From the NCBI GenBank assembly GCA_963989385.1, contig OZ022510.1, positions 32,803,448 through 32,867,447 on the forward strand: a stretch of DNA of 64,000 nt, written 5' to 3'. The number at the start of each line of letters is the position of its first letter. Position 1 is the first letter of the stretch. This document shows positions 21,875-33,046 of this stretch, one piece after another. The DNA comes from Ctena decussata (lineage: Eukaryota; Mollusca; Bivalvia; Lucinida; Lucinidae). Position numbers and translations under genes: made by a program. The notes under the pieces were generated by a model. That model worked only from the letters and a program-made list of their open reading frames with translations. It did not search any database and was not told the origin of the DNA.

Positions 21875-22151
21875 TTAATTCATAATTTTAATGAAACAGA
21901 CTTGCATTCATTGTCTATCGGAAGTTTCATTGTAAAAATGATTATAAACATAGGTCGGTTCATTTATAAACGACAGTGGTAGTTAGATGATGTCAATCTA
22001 ATTTCCGATGATACGTCGCACTTAGTACACTGATTAGCATTCGGAACACCAAAATTTTACATTGCACCTTAGGGTAAAATAGACCACGGACTTGTTTATC
22101 TGAGTTACACCTGTGACATGAAATCGGGCCTAAGAGGCCATTCATATATAG

Positions 22152-22510
22152 GATCTTACATGAGTGCTCATGTGTTATTGAATTTATTAAACGAGTTGGG
22201 GAAAAGGAAAAGATGCGAGGCTTTGTCGAGCATCTTATCGGTTTTCCCCAACTAGTTTAATAAATTCAATAATACAGTAGCACGAATGCAAGATTATATT
22301 TATCATATGACACTAAAATTGCATTTTATTAGCGAAATTTGCACTAAAACGGCACGGTTTCGCCATTAGAAAACGCGACGTTTTATGGACGTCAACGTAT
22401 AACGTTGCGACGTAATTTGCATATTTAATCCACTAGTGGATTATCGTTTTTAATGCATGGCTTTATTACACTCTCAGATGCGACGTCATATGATAAAAGT
22501 CAATAAACGA
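22152..22510. mobile_element. Foldback element B, copy 1
   Basis: Hairpin 22152-22294: 'attgaatttattaaacgagt' with 'tggggaaaa' pairs with its complement around 'atgcgaggctttgtcgagcat'. The following block to about 22510 ('ccattagaaaacgcgacgtt', 'gacgtcaacgtataacgttg', 'tttaatccactagtgg') recurs at 40482-40630. The hairpin part recurs at 38408-38550. The block is CpG-rich and contains a near-palindrome around 'acgtcaacgtataacgttgc'. Confidence 0.75.
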
Positions 22511-22618
22511 TTGATCCCTTGAAAGCAATAAATACATCAGAAAAGGAAAAATAGCAGACTAGGTTTAAGAATGCCAGCCCTGACCAGTAATGAGAAAACT
22601 GTTACCTCAGTCATGCCG

Positions 22619-22860
22619 TTACACTCCCTCCTCGCACCGGCCAAAGGAGAACTCTATCTTCAAAATAAATTTAAATGAACACAACGCTACCAAGGGAAAA
22701 GAAAATGTATAATCTGCACTCTCATGAAGCTCGGGAGACGTTTTACGGCAGCCGCACGGACTCGCACCAGCTGCAATGAAGATGAGTTCTGAAAAGTTAG
22801 ATCTCAGATAACAAAGATTTAAATTATCGTAATCTGCTAAAAACAAAGTGATCGCATTTC
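22619..22860. repeat. Copy of the retrozyme-like element's middle module
   Basis: 'tataatctgcact', 'gggagacgttttacggc' and 'caccagctgcaatgaag' at about 22700-22790 match 4345-4430. The flanks differ and no hammerhead core is present. The minus-strand frame across it (22619-22876) has no domain I recognise. Confidence 0.55.
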
Positions 22861-23288
22861 TCGGTCTTAATTTCAAAGCCTTTTAATTTGTGTTCCATAA
22901 GAACTATGCCAATCCATTAAAAGCTTTCTTGTCAGCTGAAGCACCTTTTAGACTTTTAAAAAGTAATCATTTATCCTGCTGAACTCAGTTCGTTTGCTTG
23001 GGGCATGTCATAATGACATATTTAAATCTAGGCCATGCAACACAAGGGATCCATGATCAGCAATTGCCTATCAACATTTTTATGGTTCCAATTTCTGAAA
23101 GTAAGACGTGAGGATTATTTGTCAAAGATATCTAAATCTATCACACCTTACCGTCGTGTTCACAAAATACGCTTTCCATCTCCGCTACAGCCATAGATCA
23201 GAGCGATCACAGTACAACAATTCTTAAGTCCGACTTTGTACATCACAGAAGCGTTTTATAAACTCACTGAAATAGTTCCTGTCGAGCC
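22861..23288. other. Stretch without recognisable gene
   Basis: Plain sequence; nothing recognised. Confidence 0.5.
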
Positions 23289-23560
23289 TCTCGGCAGGAA
23301 GCAGAGTCACGCGGACAGTCTCGGCAGGAAGCCAATTATCATGAACAGAAGTCTCTGCAGGAAGCAAGAACTCGCGGACAGTCTCGGCGGACTTCACATC
23401 ATATTTGGCTTCTGCCGAGACTGTCCGCGATCTCTTGCTTCCTGCAGAGACTTCTGTCCTCGAAAATTGGCTTCCTACCGAGACTGTCCACGTGACTCTG
23501 CTTCCTGCCGAGATCCTCGGTAGGAAGCAGAATCACTTGGACAGTCTCTGCAGGAAGGTT
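23289..23560. repeat. Compound inverted repeat built from a CTCGGCAGGAAGC word
   Basis: 'ctcggcaggaagc', 'cgcggacagtctcggc' and 'gtctctgcaggaagcaagaa' on the left (from 23289) are inverted on the right, ending 'gcttcctgccgag' at 23512. Arms are roughly 105 bp around an 18-bp centre ('acttcacatcatatttgg'). Each arm itself repeats the word two or three times, and a further unit follows at 23515-23560. Frames on both strands here are shadows with mirrored LLPAET and RKQSHADSLG peptides. Confidence 0.75.
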
Positions 23561-23682
23561 GGTGGTATTCTTCAGGTACTCCAGTTTTCTCCACAACCAA
23601 GGCCACAAATAAGCAATTATCCTTGCCTTTGAGACAATGTAAAAACATTCGCATGCCTGAATTTTCTATACCTTCAATAATC

Positions 23683-23861
23683 CTGTTTAGACTAGAGTTT
23701 TAATCCGAATCGAATCAGAATTTGCTTTGAATTAGCTGTTTAGACTAGCAAATCTTATTCGAATTAAAAACTTATTCGGAGTAATTAAACTAATCCTACA
23801 GAGTACCTTGGATCGAATCCTAATTTACTTTTACTTCGGATTAAAAGTCCTGTCTAAACAG
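23683..23861. mobile_element. Small MITE with 27-bp inverted ends
   Basis: 'ctgtttagactagagtttta' followed by 'atccgaa' at the left is inverted at the right ('ttcggattaaaagtcctg', 'tctaaacag'). A third, internal copy of 'ctgtttagactag' lies at about 23738. 179 bp in all. Confidence 0.65.
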
Positions 23862-24365
23862 CAAACCGAAGCAAAGCCGCATTAAAATTTATTTTTGAAC
23901 TGACCTCGGGCATGTTTAGGTCATGTTAACATTTGAGCAGGCTGCATTTACTTTACTGCAAAGTAACTTGCACCCAATCAAAAACATTATTTTACTACGA
24001 AGTAACTTGCATTAAATTGGAAATGGTATAGTCTGAACAGACAAGTGGGTTCTCTTCGGATTACCTAATTGCAGAGCAATCTGTGCCGAATTGAAACAGA
24101 TATCCTCTACACAGAGTAAAAGTAAACAAAATAAAGTTTAAGAATATTTCATTTGTAGCATGTAGTTTTGGCTGAAGGCAGAATAGTTACCTACATTCCA
24201 AGATAAACCTTGATTTCCAGAAAGCAATTTAATGCTGCATAATTTTTCAGCATATGGGGCCAGAGATGAATGATCATCAAGGTGACTGAAAACCGAAAAC
24301 CCCGGCAAGAAAAACACCTGACTCTCTACAAGAAGAACTTGGTTTTCTAACCGAAGTTAGACCCA
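23862..24365. other. Stretch without recognisable gene
   Basis: AT-rich; 'ttactttactgcaaagtaac' and 'ttactacgaagtaacttgc' form small local repeats at about 23948 and 23993. No gene. Confidence 0.5.
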
Positions 24366-24920
24366 AGCTAGAACAAGCCCCCCTGTCCAGGCTAGGTCCA
24401 AGGCAGTTCTATGGAAGAAAAAAAAGGGTGAGGAGGAGGAGGGAACAAGGAGCAAATTCTTGGATGGGATGCAAATTCTTTGGTGGGGAGGGGGGCGGGT
24501 GCAAAAGACTGCCCAGATTCATGTGTTAGTGGGGTTGCACCGAAGTGGACCTGTGCTGGGTCCTGGGCAGGTGACGTCTCAGAAAAAGGGAGAAGCAAAA
24601 TCTTTGGTGGGGAGCAAAAACTTCCAGAAACATTAAGTAGCAATGGGATAGAACCCAAATGGACATGTGCACAGATCCACATAAATCACTTCCCATGCAC
24701 ACAGCCCTCGCGACCCACTGTGGGTTGGCTTTAGCAATACAATTCAGGGCTTCTGGAAACGCATGGCATGAGAGGCAAGCCATAATGCATCTTCCCCGAA
24801 CTGCAGGCCTCCATCAGACTTCACTTTGCTAGTTCTGCCGGAACAAGCCCCCTGTCCTGGCTGGGCCCAGGGCAGGTCTAGGGGGGAAATGGGGAGCAAA
24901 TTCTAGGTGGGGAGCAAATT
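24366..24920. repeat. Direct repeat pair with GGGGAGCAAATTC motifs
   Basis: 'gaacaagccccc' with 'tgtccaggctaggtccaagg' at about 24371 recurs at about 24840. 'gagcaaattctt' type words occur five or so times. Minus-strand reading 'agaatttgctcc' links this to units at 55-57.7 kb. Overlapping frames on both strands are shadows. Confidence 0.5.
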
Positions 24921-25059
24921 CCTTTATTAACTAATGCAATAGGCAGTGGGGGATAAGAAATTGAGGGTGATCTGGAATGCAGTTGTCTCATGTTTTTGTG
25001 GCCCTCATGAGTAATTGAGACTGCCTGGGTTACATCATGAATTGCACCCGTTGGTCTCA

Positions 25060-26044
25060 GAGAGGACCGTAGCTTAATTCTGTTGGAAGGGAAGTAGGTG
25101 GGGTAAAAATTCCTTTTGGGACCTAGGACTGTAGCATTTGTTCTAAACCTTATCTTGGTTTAGTTGGTTCCAAAATATATTGCATATTTAAACTTTTAGG
25201 GTCCTGTATTTTCATGGGAGTTTTTTTAGTGTTCTAATATTTTGGGAAATGGAGAATATTATTAGTCAACAACAGGACTATAGCTAATTTCTTATTGTGG
25301 ATTGTTGGGAGGAGAGAGCAGTTTCTTTCTGCTGTTTCTAGGGAGCAAATGTGATGAGCCTTATAATGGTTTAGTTGGTTTCCAGGTAACTAAGCCTGGG
25401 TATGAGATTAAGGAGGTTGGATACACATTATTTTTTGGAGGGGAAATGGAGAATATTATTAATAGACACGGGGACAGTAGCTTATTTCTTATTGCGGGTT
25501 GTTCAAAAAGGACGGCGGTTTCTTTTGGCTGTTTCTAGGGAGCAAATTAGTTGAACCTTATAGTGGTTTATTTAGTTTCCAGGTAACTAAGCCTGGGTAT
25601 GAGATTAAGGAGGTTGGATACACATTATTTTTTGGAGGGGAAATGGAGAATATTATTAATAGACACGGGGACAGTAGCTTATTTCTTATTGCGGGTCGTT
25701 CAAAAAGGACGGCGGTTTCTTTTGGCCGTTTCTAGGGAGCAAATTAGTTGAACCTTATAATGGTTTATTTAGCTTCGAGGTAACTAAGCCTGGGTGTGAG
25801 ATTAAGGAGGTTGGATACACATTAATTTGGGGGTGGGGAAGAAATGGAGAGTATTATTAATTGATCAGAGGACTATAGCTTATCTCTTATTGCGGATTGA
25901 CGGGAAAAGAGGGCAGTTTCTTTTGGCTGTTTCTAGGAAGCAAATGTGCTGAACCTTATTATGGTTCATTTAGTTTCCAGGTAACTTAGCCTGGGTGTGA
26001 GTTTAAGGAGGTTGGATACACATTAATTTTATCCTTTATTGTCA
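25060..26044. repeat. Tandem array, unit about 197 bp, about four copies
   Basis: 'ggttggatacacatta' recurs at about 25415, 25612, 25809 and 26010 (spacings 197, 197 and 201). Units also share 'ccaggtaactaagcctggg', 'aatattattaatagacacgg' and 'ttctagggagcaaat'. The left-most unit (25060-25300) is degenerate. The open frames at 25302-25538 and 25499-25735 share repeated peptides only because of the tandem DNA. Confidence 0.8.
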
Positions 26045-27562
26045 ATAGACATCAATAGACAAAAGTTATTTATACGACCGTAGGGAAAGTCAGATTGTAT
26101 TCGTACAGATGGGTTCTGGGGCTTTTACTGGGTAATGGGAGTTTTTGTCATGAGCATAGCACTTAGTAGGGTATTAATGTGGATCCAGGGATTTTGGGAA
26201 ATGGGTTTGGTAGGTGGTTAGCAACAGGGGCTCGAATTAGAGAAAATTAGGGGGATTTTTTTCCCTATTGTATTGGAATCTATCTATATCCTGGCAATGA
26301 TATTGGTTTTGTCTAGGTATTCAAAGACTACCTTCTGTATTGTATTTGCATGTTTCTTTGGGGGAGACAGGAGCAGTCTCAGGTCTTTTGTGTGATAGCC
26401 TAACTAGAATATGTGGGATTCTATGGTCTCGCCTTTGATTGTTATGGGGCCACACAGTCAAAGAAGATATGGTTGAGATCTTCTGCATCATTGCAGTGGG
26501 GGCATAGGGCGGACTGGTTACTGTAGTGAAGGCAGCCCTGCCCGCAGTGTCCTAGCCTTAGTCCGGAATAGGCTATGTCGAAACGTCTATTGAGACTATA
26601 TACGTCACGTTGAAGTTTAACCTTTGGTTTGACGAAATGGAAGGTGTGGCCCTTGTTGCTATTGGTCCATTGGGATTGCCATTTTTTGGTTACTGCTTCA
26701 TTTATTAGGGGATAAACGTCCAGTTTTGAGGGTTTGGTATGATTGTAAGTGCCGATGATCAATAATTGACAACTGCCTTTCTTGAATCAGCGGAAGGAGA
26801 AACGAAGTATGTGGCCCAATCTGGTTCTCGAACCCAAGACCTCTGGCATGAGTCAGGTGCCCTATCGATTGCGCTACGCTGCCCGGCACCTTCAGCTGTA
26901 GGAGTTTAATTCCACATTCAACTTCTAAAGCATTAATAGGGGCGGAGTGGTATGCCCTCGTAGCAATACGGAGTGCTTAGTTGTTTTGGATGAGGTCTTG
27001 AGCTTTGAGAGTAGATGTTTGGGTGCCGAGTTATAAGCTTGCGCACCATAATCACCTTTTACTGAGGATTAGGGCCTTATACATTGTATAATGTCAATAG
27101 GATTTTTTTCATCTGCTTCATAGGAGGTGCCTGAAACCGTCCTCATGATGTTTAGGTCTTTATTACATTTTTCAATCAGATTTTTAATATGCTGACCCCA
27201 TATGTTAGTTTGCTATCAAGGATCATACCCAGGAAGGTGATATGGTCACAAAATTCTATTTCTGTCCCAAAAAGGGAGAGTTTTTAAAGTGATTCAATAT
27301 TAAGTCTTTTTTTAAGGGAAAATTATAGCCTTTGTCTTAATAATGGGTATTTTGAAGCCCCAGAGCGTGGACCATATCTCGATTGTCTGGAGGGCTGACT
27401 GGAGTTTTATGACAGCATGTTTGGGAGAGGATTGGTAGGTCCAGATAGCACTGTCATCTGCAAACTGAGAAAGAGAGAGGTTTGCCCCTCCCCCCCCCCC
27501 CCAGCATCATCAAGGGTATTTATTATTACAATGAATAGGATAGGGCTGAGGACACTGCCCTG
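26045..27562 (-). pseudogene. Non-LTR retrotransposon (Jockey/CR1-like) ORF2 remnant
   Basis: Minus strand. At about 27510-27560 the frame reads GCLQGSVLSPILFIVIINTL, the conserved RT block with GxVLSPxLF. At 27385-27470 it reads QFADDSAIWT, the catalytic FADD motif. The C-terminus at 26442-26762 reads RRFDIAYSGLRLGHCGQGCL, then HYSNQSALCPHCNDAEDLNH and IFFDC, the cysteine-rich tail found after RT/RNase H in Jockey-type elements. Several stops and frameshifts lie between these blocks, and the 5' part (endonuclease, early RT) is missing. A SINE sits inside it at 26768-26888. The 3' end is near 26045, abutting the 197-bp array. It is clearly dead. Confidence 0.85.
26768..26888 (-). mobile_element. 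tRNA-derived SINE head, copy 2, inserted in the LINE
   Basis: On the minus strand: 'gggcagcgtagcgcaatcga', an anticodon loop CTCATGC, 'cagaggtcttgggttcgag' (box B), then 'ttcgtttctccttccgctga'. It matches 13348-13467. The LINE frame reads on both sides of it, so the SINE is the younger insertion. Confidence 0.75.
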
Positions 27563-27574
27563 GAGACAACCGTT

Positions 27575-27670
27575 TCCAAGTCAAGTTGATCAGAGCAGTG
27601 ATCTACCACTCCTCTCCCAAACATGCTCTCGTAAAACTCCAATCAGCCCTCCAGGTCACTGCTATTTATA
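27575..27670 (+). pseudogene. Inverted copy of the LINE's FADD segment
   Basis: Plus strand 'tcctctcccaaacatgctct', 'gtaaaactccaatcagccct' and 'ccaggtc' is about 90% identical to the minus strand of 27367-27440 in the same LINE. A C tract (27688-27703) follows. The arrangement fits a 5' inversion (twin priming) or a later inverted duplication. Confidence 0.7.
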
Positions 27671-28029
27671 GGTCACTGATCAGAGGTTTTTATCCCCCCC
27701 CCCCCCACCCTGACTTGAATTTTTTAAGATTCAAAGTGACTGCCGCCTGGCACTTATTTTCCATAAAGGCCATATTAATTTCAGATTCCACGATTTTAAT
27801 TTCTGATACGAAATAATTTATGGCTGAAGAATGCGATTTAGGCTATTTCCACTTCAATGGCGAAGTGTCATGGGACTGTCCCAGTCGCATTTAGTTTTGA
27901 GTTGCCGGTCGAGTTTCTAGGCTTCTTTTTTTTCTTTCTTTCCCGTTATGGTTCAAGTAAGACCAAATGAGCATTCTACATCAAGCTTGATGCAGACTAA
28001 TGGCTCTTTCTTTCACATGATTTACTTAA

Positions 28030-28450
28030 AGTTGACCTCCCTAAAAAGCGCATTCAATACGCGATTTTGATTGGTTCCCGTACGCACGCGTTGAGACGCA
28101 AAGGACTACGTCACTACCCGTATCATGTGCGCAATTTTGATTGGGTCCATGAAATTTGCATAAAATGCGCGTTGCACGCGTCGCTTCGCGGTATACGCAA
28201 AACTGAGAACGAAATTTCATTGGCTACTAAAATATTCGCGTTCATAATTACCGCGTATCCCGCGCGCATCAACTGCGTCCCCGACGCGTTTTGAATGTGT
28301 ACAAATCCGTGAGCGCCAGTGTACGTTCGGATAAGTTCCGATACGTTCACTGCGAAACGATGCGCTATGTTACGATATGATACTACATGTATTGTGGTCG
28401 CGATATGTTTCAAGAACAGGGTCGAGGTGGGCACGATCTGAGCAACGATT
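28030..28450. other. CpG-rich stretch with iterated ACGCG/CGATACG words
   Basis: Dense CpG words (gcacgcgttgagacgc, cgcgtatcccgcgcgcatc, gttccgatacgttc) stand out from the AT-rich surroundings. Overlapping frames exist on both strands (28067-28294, 28123-28434) without a recognised domain. It resembles the word-iterated regions at 31.2 and 45.8 kb. Confidence 0.4.
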
Positions 28451-28587
28451 AGACCCCGACGGGTGTAATATATACAGCTCGGCTGACCGTTGACTTCATT
28501 GTTGCTTAAACTTGCCTTACAGAATGAACACTACAGCCCACAACCATTGATGATGGCAGGAGTTAAGTATGATGACACTGTGACATA

Positions 28588-28831
28588 TGAGCCGCGACAC
28601 GACAAAATCAACAATGTGGCATGTGCGCCCAGCGATGACTCAGATCAGCCTGGGCATCCGCCCAGTCTGATCAGAGTCTTCGCTGTCCGCATGGAGGTAG
28701 CTTAGACAGTTAGCTACCTTTTAAGCGCACAGTCAAGACTCTGAACCAACTGGGTGGATGGATGCCCAGGCTGATCTCAGTCTTCGCTGGACGCACATAC
28801 CACATTGCTTGGTTTGTCGTGTCGCGGTTCA
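28588..28831. mobile_element. Palindromic MITE, full copy
   Basis: TGAGCCGCGACACGACAAAA at the left and TTTGTCGTGTCGCGGTTCA at the right, flanked by TA on both sides. The internal arms are well preserved. Confidence 0.85.
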
Positions 28832-28911
28832 TATGCAGTATTATTGTATGCTAACATTATCCTTTTGAGATATCAGCAGTATGAGATAACAGGAATTGCT
28901 TAAACTAAAAA

Positions 28912-30428
28912 ACAAAACAAATAAAAACTAGAAAATGTGTTTATGAAACACTATGCCCCCAACCATATGCTTGCCTCTAAAGAAGGTTCATCCAATAATG
29001 CTTGTACCTTTGTACCATAGGCTTCAATGCACTACGTCGAAAAAGGGGCTTAACTCAGTGAAATATTCACAATTTTTTTTCGAAAGTTAATCAGGTCATC
29101 TACAGCTTGGGCCATATCTTCCTGCAAAAAATCATGAACCTAGCGTCAGGGGTTCTCCAGATATTTTGTTCACAAGGTTCCATAGGCTAACAATGCATTA
29201 AGTTGAAAAAGGGGCATAACTCAATCATAAATTTTCAATTTTTTTTCAAAAGTTAATCAGGTCATCTATACCTTAGGCAGTATCTTCCTGCAAAAAATTC
29301 ATGCTCCTAGCATCAGGGGTTCTTGAGATATTTTGTCCACAAGGTTCCACAGGCTTACAATGCATTAAGTTGAAAAAGGGGCATAACTCGGTCAAAAATT
29401 CACAATTTTTTTTTTCAAAAGTTAATCAGGTCATCTACATCTTGGGCAATGTCTTCCTGCACAATTACATGATCCTAGCATCAGGGGTTCTCCAGATATT
29501 TTGTTCACATGGTTCCATAGGCTAACAATGCATTAAGTTGAAAAAGGGGCATAACTCAATCATAAATTCACTATTTTTTTTCAAAAGTTAATCAGGTCAT
29601 CTACACCTTAGGCAGCATCTTCCTGCAAAAAATCATGCTCCTAGCATCAGGGGTTCTTGAGATATTTTGTTCACAAGGTTCCATAGGCTTACAATGCACT
29701 AAGTTAAAAATGGGGCATAACTCGGTCAAAAATTCACGATTTTTTTTCAAAAGTTAATCAGGTCATCTACACCTTGGGCAATGTCTTCCTGCACAATTAC
29801 ATGATCCTAGCATCAGGGGTTCTCCAGATATTTTGTTCACAAGGTTCCATAGGCTAACAATGCATTAAGTTGAAAAAGGGGCATAACTCAATCATCAATT
29901 TTCAATTTTTTTTCAAAAGTTAATCAGGTCATCTACACCTTAGGCAGCATCTTCCTGCAAAAAATCATGCTCCTAGCATCAGGGGTTCTTGAGATATTTT
30001 GTTCACAAGGTTCCATAGGCTTACAATGCACTAAGTCAAAAAAGGGGCATAACTCGATCAAAACTTCACGATTTTTTCCAAAAGTTAATCAGGTCATCTA
30101 CACCTTGGGCAATGTCTTCCTGCAAAATTACATGATCCTAGCATCAGGGGTTCTTGAGATATTTTGTTCACAAGGTTCCATAGACCAAGTTGAAAAAGGG
30201 GCATAACTCTGTAAATACATGACCGGCGAAAAAAAGAAAAAATGCGTGTCTACTTATTTTTCATGTACATGCCACATATAAAATTTCAAGATCCTAGCAT
30301 AAGGGGTTCTTGAGTTTCCCACCTGCCAAAAAGTGTTACGGACGGACGGACAGACGGACTCACGGACGGACGGACAGGCCCAAACCAATATGCCCTCTCA
30401 ACTTCTCCGAAGTTGGGGGCATAAAAAA
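28912..30428 (+). mobile_element. Bivalve-type tandem-bearing interspersed element, 166-bp units x7
   Basis: The head 'gtttatgaaacactatgccc' (about 28940) recurs at 42361. Seven units of about 166 bp are marked by 'tcaggtcatc' at 29091, 29257, 29426, 29592, 29758, 29924 and 30089, each with 'aaaaaggggcataactc' and 'tagcatcaggggttct'. The tail at 30335-30428 has 'acggacggacggacag' and 'gaagttgggggcataaaa'. Head and tail both contain a TATGCCCCCAAC-like word in inverted orientation. No transposase; frames inside are shadows. Confidence 0.85.
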
Positions 30429-30647
30429 AACGGAAGAAGATGTCCATAAGTTGCAAAGCTTGTTATCTAATCCCGCTGTATGTTTATTATGTTACTATAT
30501 TTGTATCGATTCATTGAATAAAATATTGTTTAAACTAACAGGAATTGAAATGTAAATAAAAAAAGGAAAAATCTTTAATATAATAAGACACATTGAGATA
30601 TCGGTGTTTGAGATATCAGGAGTTGACTGTAAAGAGAACTTACCCCA

Positions 30648-31059
30648 CGCCTACTTATTTGTGCTATTTATTTCAGTATTGGCATCTCCTTCTGACCTAC
30701 TCTTCTTGACGCGTTTCTGCAGACAGTCCATTATGGTCCTCAAGCTTGTGTACCATATTTCAACTTGCTGAACAGAAGTATTCATCTTGGTAGCCTGTGG
30801 AAGCCGACAGGTCCTCCTTCTGGATGACATCCTTGAACCCCGCAAAGCGTTTTCTGCATAAGACCTGATTTCTCATGAGAAACTCAATGATTTCCTCCTT
30901 TTGTTGTTCAGTAAAAGTAGTAACTGTTTTCTTTCTCTTGGCTCTCTCGGTGGGGTTAGTCTCATCTGCCTCCACTGTTGCCGACTCTGGCTGGACTGGT
31001 CCAAGGAGTGGGACAGTCTTGCCCTTTCCCTTCTTGCCTCTGTGACCATTGGGTGCCAT
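30648..31059 (-). pseudogene. MADF/SANT-like DNA-binding protein frame, frameshifted
   Basis: Minus strand. An ATG at 31059 opens MAPNGHRGKKGKGKTVPLLG, a basic and acidic linker, then TTFTEQQKEEIIEFLMRNQV and KRFAGFKDVIQKEDL, which looks like the start of a MADF or Myb/SANT-like domain. The match resumes in another frame as ATKMNTSVQQVEIWYTSLRT, MDCLQKRVKKSRSEGDANTE, then a stop. The break is near 30800, where a tryptophan normally present in such domains is lost; a small deletion is the simplest reading. After the stop a GGGGTAAGTT donor-like site occurs (about 30640). Such proteins are encoded by Harbinger-type transposons and by host genes; no TIRs were found, so its source is open. Expression is not demonstrated. 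Confidence 0.55.
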
Positions 31060-31169
31060 CTCATAAAGGCTTTAAAAAAGTTATATGCACTAGCAAAAAC
31101 TGGTCGGCAGAAGTTATCTAAGTTATGTGCTCTCTTCAAGTGTAGATCGCTTAATGGGGCGCATTAAAT

Positions 31170-31640
31170 CTTGTCCAGTATATAGACGCAAGAACTCGTA
31201 ACAGACCGTGAGCATCCGTGAAAAAGCGTTACCACTCGTATCTACTCACATCTTCTTGTATCAACTCGTATCTGCTCGTGCGTCATTTTTGTCAGGTCGT
31301 GAGCAATGGGACCCGACAGAGCGTCACATATCGTGGCAGATCGCAGTAAATCTCAACAGAACATAGTGTTTGTCTTTTCCAAGATTGATTCCGATCACCA
31401 CGATGTAGAAACACGATTGTATGCGAATTGCCGCGCTTTGTTACGATCCTATACGATATGATACAATGATCACTGTTGACAATTAATCGTGTTGATCGTA
31501 GAAAATGTTTGAACCGTCCAAGCATTTCTACGTTCAACACGATTGCCACGACCTACCTCAAGATCTGATGAAATCTGATAGGATCACCACGATGAATCTA
31601 CGATTAAGTCCACGATTTGAATCGTGCCGCTAATCGTGAT
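31170..31640. other. Stretch of iterated ATCGT/ACGAT words
   Basis: Words such as 'accacgat', 'ttaatcgtg', 'ctacgatt' and 'cacgattg' occur more than a dozen times, with 'actcgtatc' at the left. No TIRs were recognised. It is similar in style to the 45.84-46.75 kb element, with a different word. Confidence 0.45.
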
Positions 31641-32848
31641 AGTGGGAACGTAGCATAAACATGCATAATTATTGTGCGCTTGTGCATGTTTCGTTAGAAT
31701 GGCTTTTGTAATGCATTAGTTATACTCTTGAATTGCAGCAAAAATTTACTGTTTTTGAGCCAAATCTAATTAAACAAGGGCCGCATTTTATGAAACTTAA
31801 GCTAAATATATATATACCACTACAGTGCGCTTGTGCTTACGCACAGACTATCGGTAAGGAACCACTTACTAATGAGTTACACGTATTTCCTTTACTACGT
31901 TGTAGAATCTACAATTTGAACATTACCACATTTCATGAAACGGACAAGAAATAACCATATTGCCCTAGAGTATGCCATACTCCGACCTGAAGTTGTAACA
32001 GCTATGTCTCGCTCACCGCAAGCGGGCTCGACACAAACTACTTGTTTTGGGCCATAACTCAGTAACCAATGGAGAAAATTTTTGAAGCTTCAACGAAATA
32101 TTGATCAAAATTAAGCAGTGGTACTAATGCATGTTTTGTCGGCATGGCTTCAGTGAAACATGAATTTTTGCCCTTGAATTGTGGTATGATCCACATATTT
32201 TTTTTCAGGCTGAAGCTATAACTATGTAATTGCTGGATAGGACTTAATCTAAATGTTAGTAAAAATAGACCTAAATAACGACTGTGTACCCGTAAGAGTT
32301 ACGTCGAGAAAGTCTTGCCCCTTTGAATGAATGTTAAAAGCATGAAATTTGTCTCATAGTAACCGAGATATATTGATTTAACAAGGTTTGAAGGGTGCAA
32401 GAGCAAAATGTATATCCAAATCCAAAACACGTTCTTATGCATCTGCTACAAGTTTACACACGTTGCAAAGCGCTAATCGTTAAGACAAAAGCAGTTTTAA
32501 AGATGAAATGTGGCAGTGAGATCAAATGTATGTTTCATTTCAAAGCTTCCAGTGCTTGGCAAGTATAAATCTCTTGCTTTTATCAAGATGAGCATACATA
32601 GGCATTGACGGACGTCACTTAAAAAATCAAATTTTCTAGCATCCTGAAAATGAGGGTTGTCTACAGTATTTGCACTCGAAGTCATATAAAATGCTTTGTG
32701 TTACACTTTTAATGTTACAGGATGCTTTAAAACTACTTTAATATGTTCAAAGCGTCATTCTTGTAGAGAGAATGTTATCAAAACATCACCGCTTACTACT
32801 AAAATATGTTTACTCTACAAACTACTGTCCTAGTGTTTGCATAGGGTG
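31641..32848. other. Stretch without recognisable gene; possible decayed bivalve element
   Basis: 31975-32410 includes 'gggccataactcagtaacca' and similar phrases typical of the tandem-bearing bivalve elements, but has no head, tail or clear unit. Frames at 31733-31954 and 32497-32685 have no domain. Confidence 0.4.
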
Positions 32849-33046
32849 GCTGTGGCCGGGCGATGATGCTTGGTAATTTTCAGTGCCGGGGCTTCCTACA
32901 GTGCTTGTACATGTAGTAGGTGCGGGTGGGGTTTGTTTGGACATTTTTTCTCTTGTCTGTCATTTTTCTTTCTCCCTCTCTCTAAGAGACGGCTCGATAT
33001 AGACTGAAATCCTGTCTCAAAAGGTCGTTAAAACCAAACAATCAAC
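32849..33046 (+). mobile_element. Family S SINE-like repeat
   Basis: 'ggccgggcgatgatgcttgg', 'ttcagtgccggggcttccta', 'gtaggtgcgggtggggtttg', 'agagacggctcgatataga' and 'gtctcaaaaggtcgttaaaa' are all present in order, as in the other copies. Confidence 0.75.

Noticed and set aside
25302..25735. Two overlapping frames sharing a FQVTKPGYEIKEVGY peptide as a repeat protein
   Set aside because: They lie in the 197-bp tandem array; 197 is not a multiple of three, so no continuous repeat protein can be encoded.
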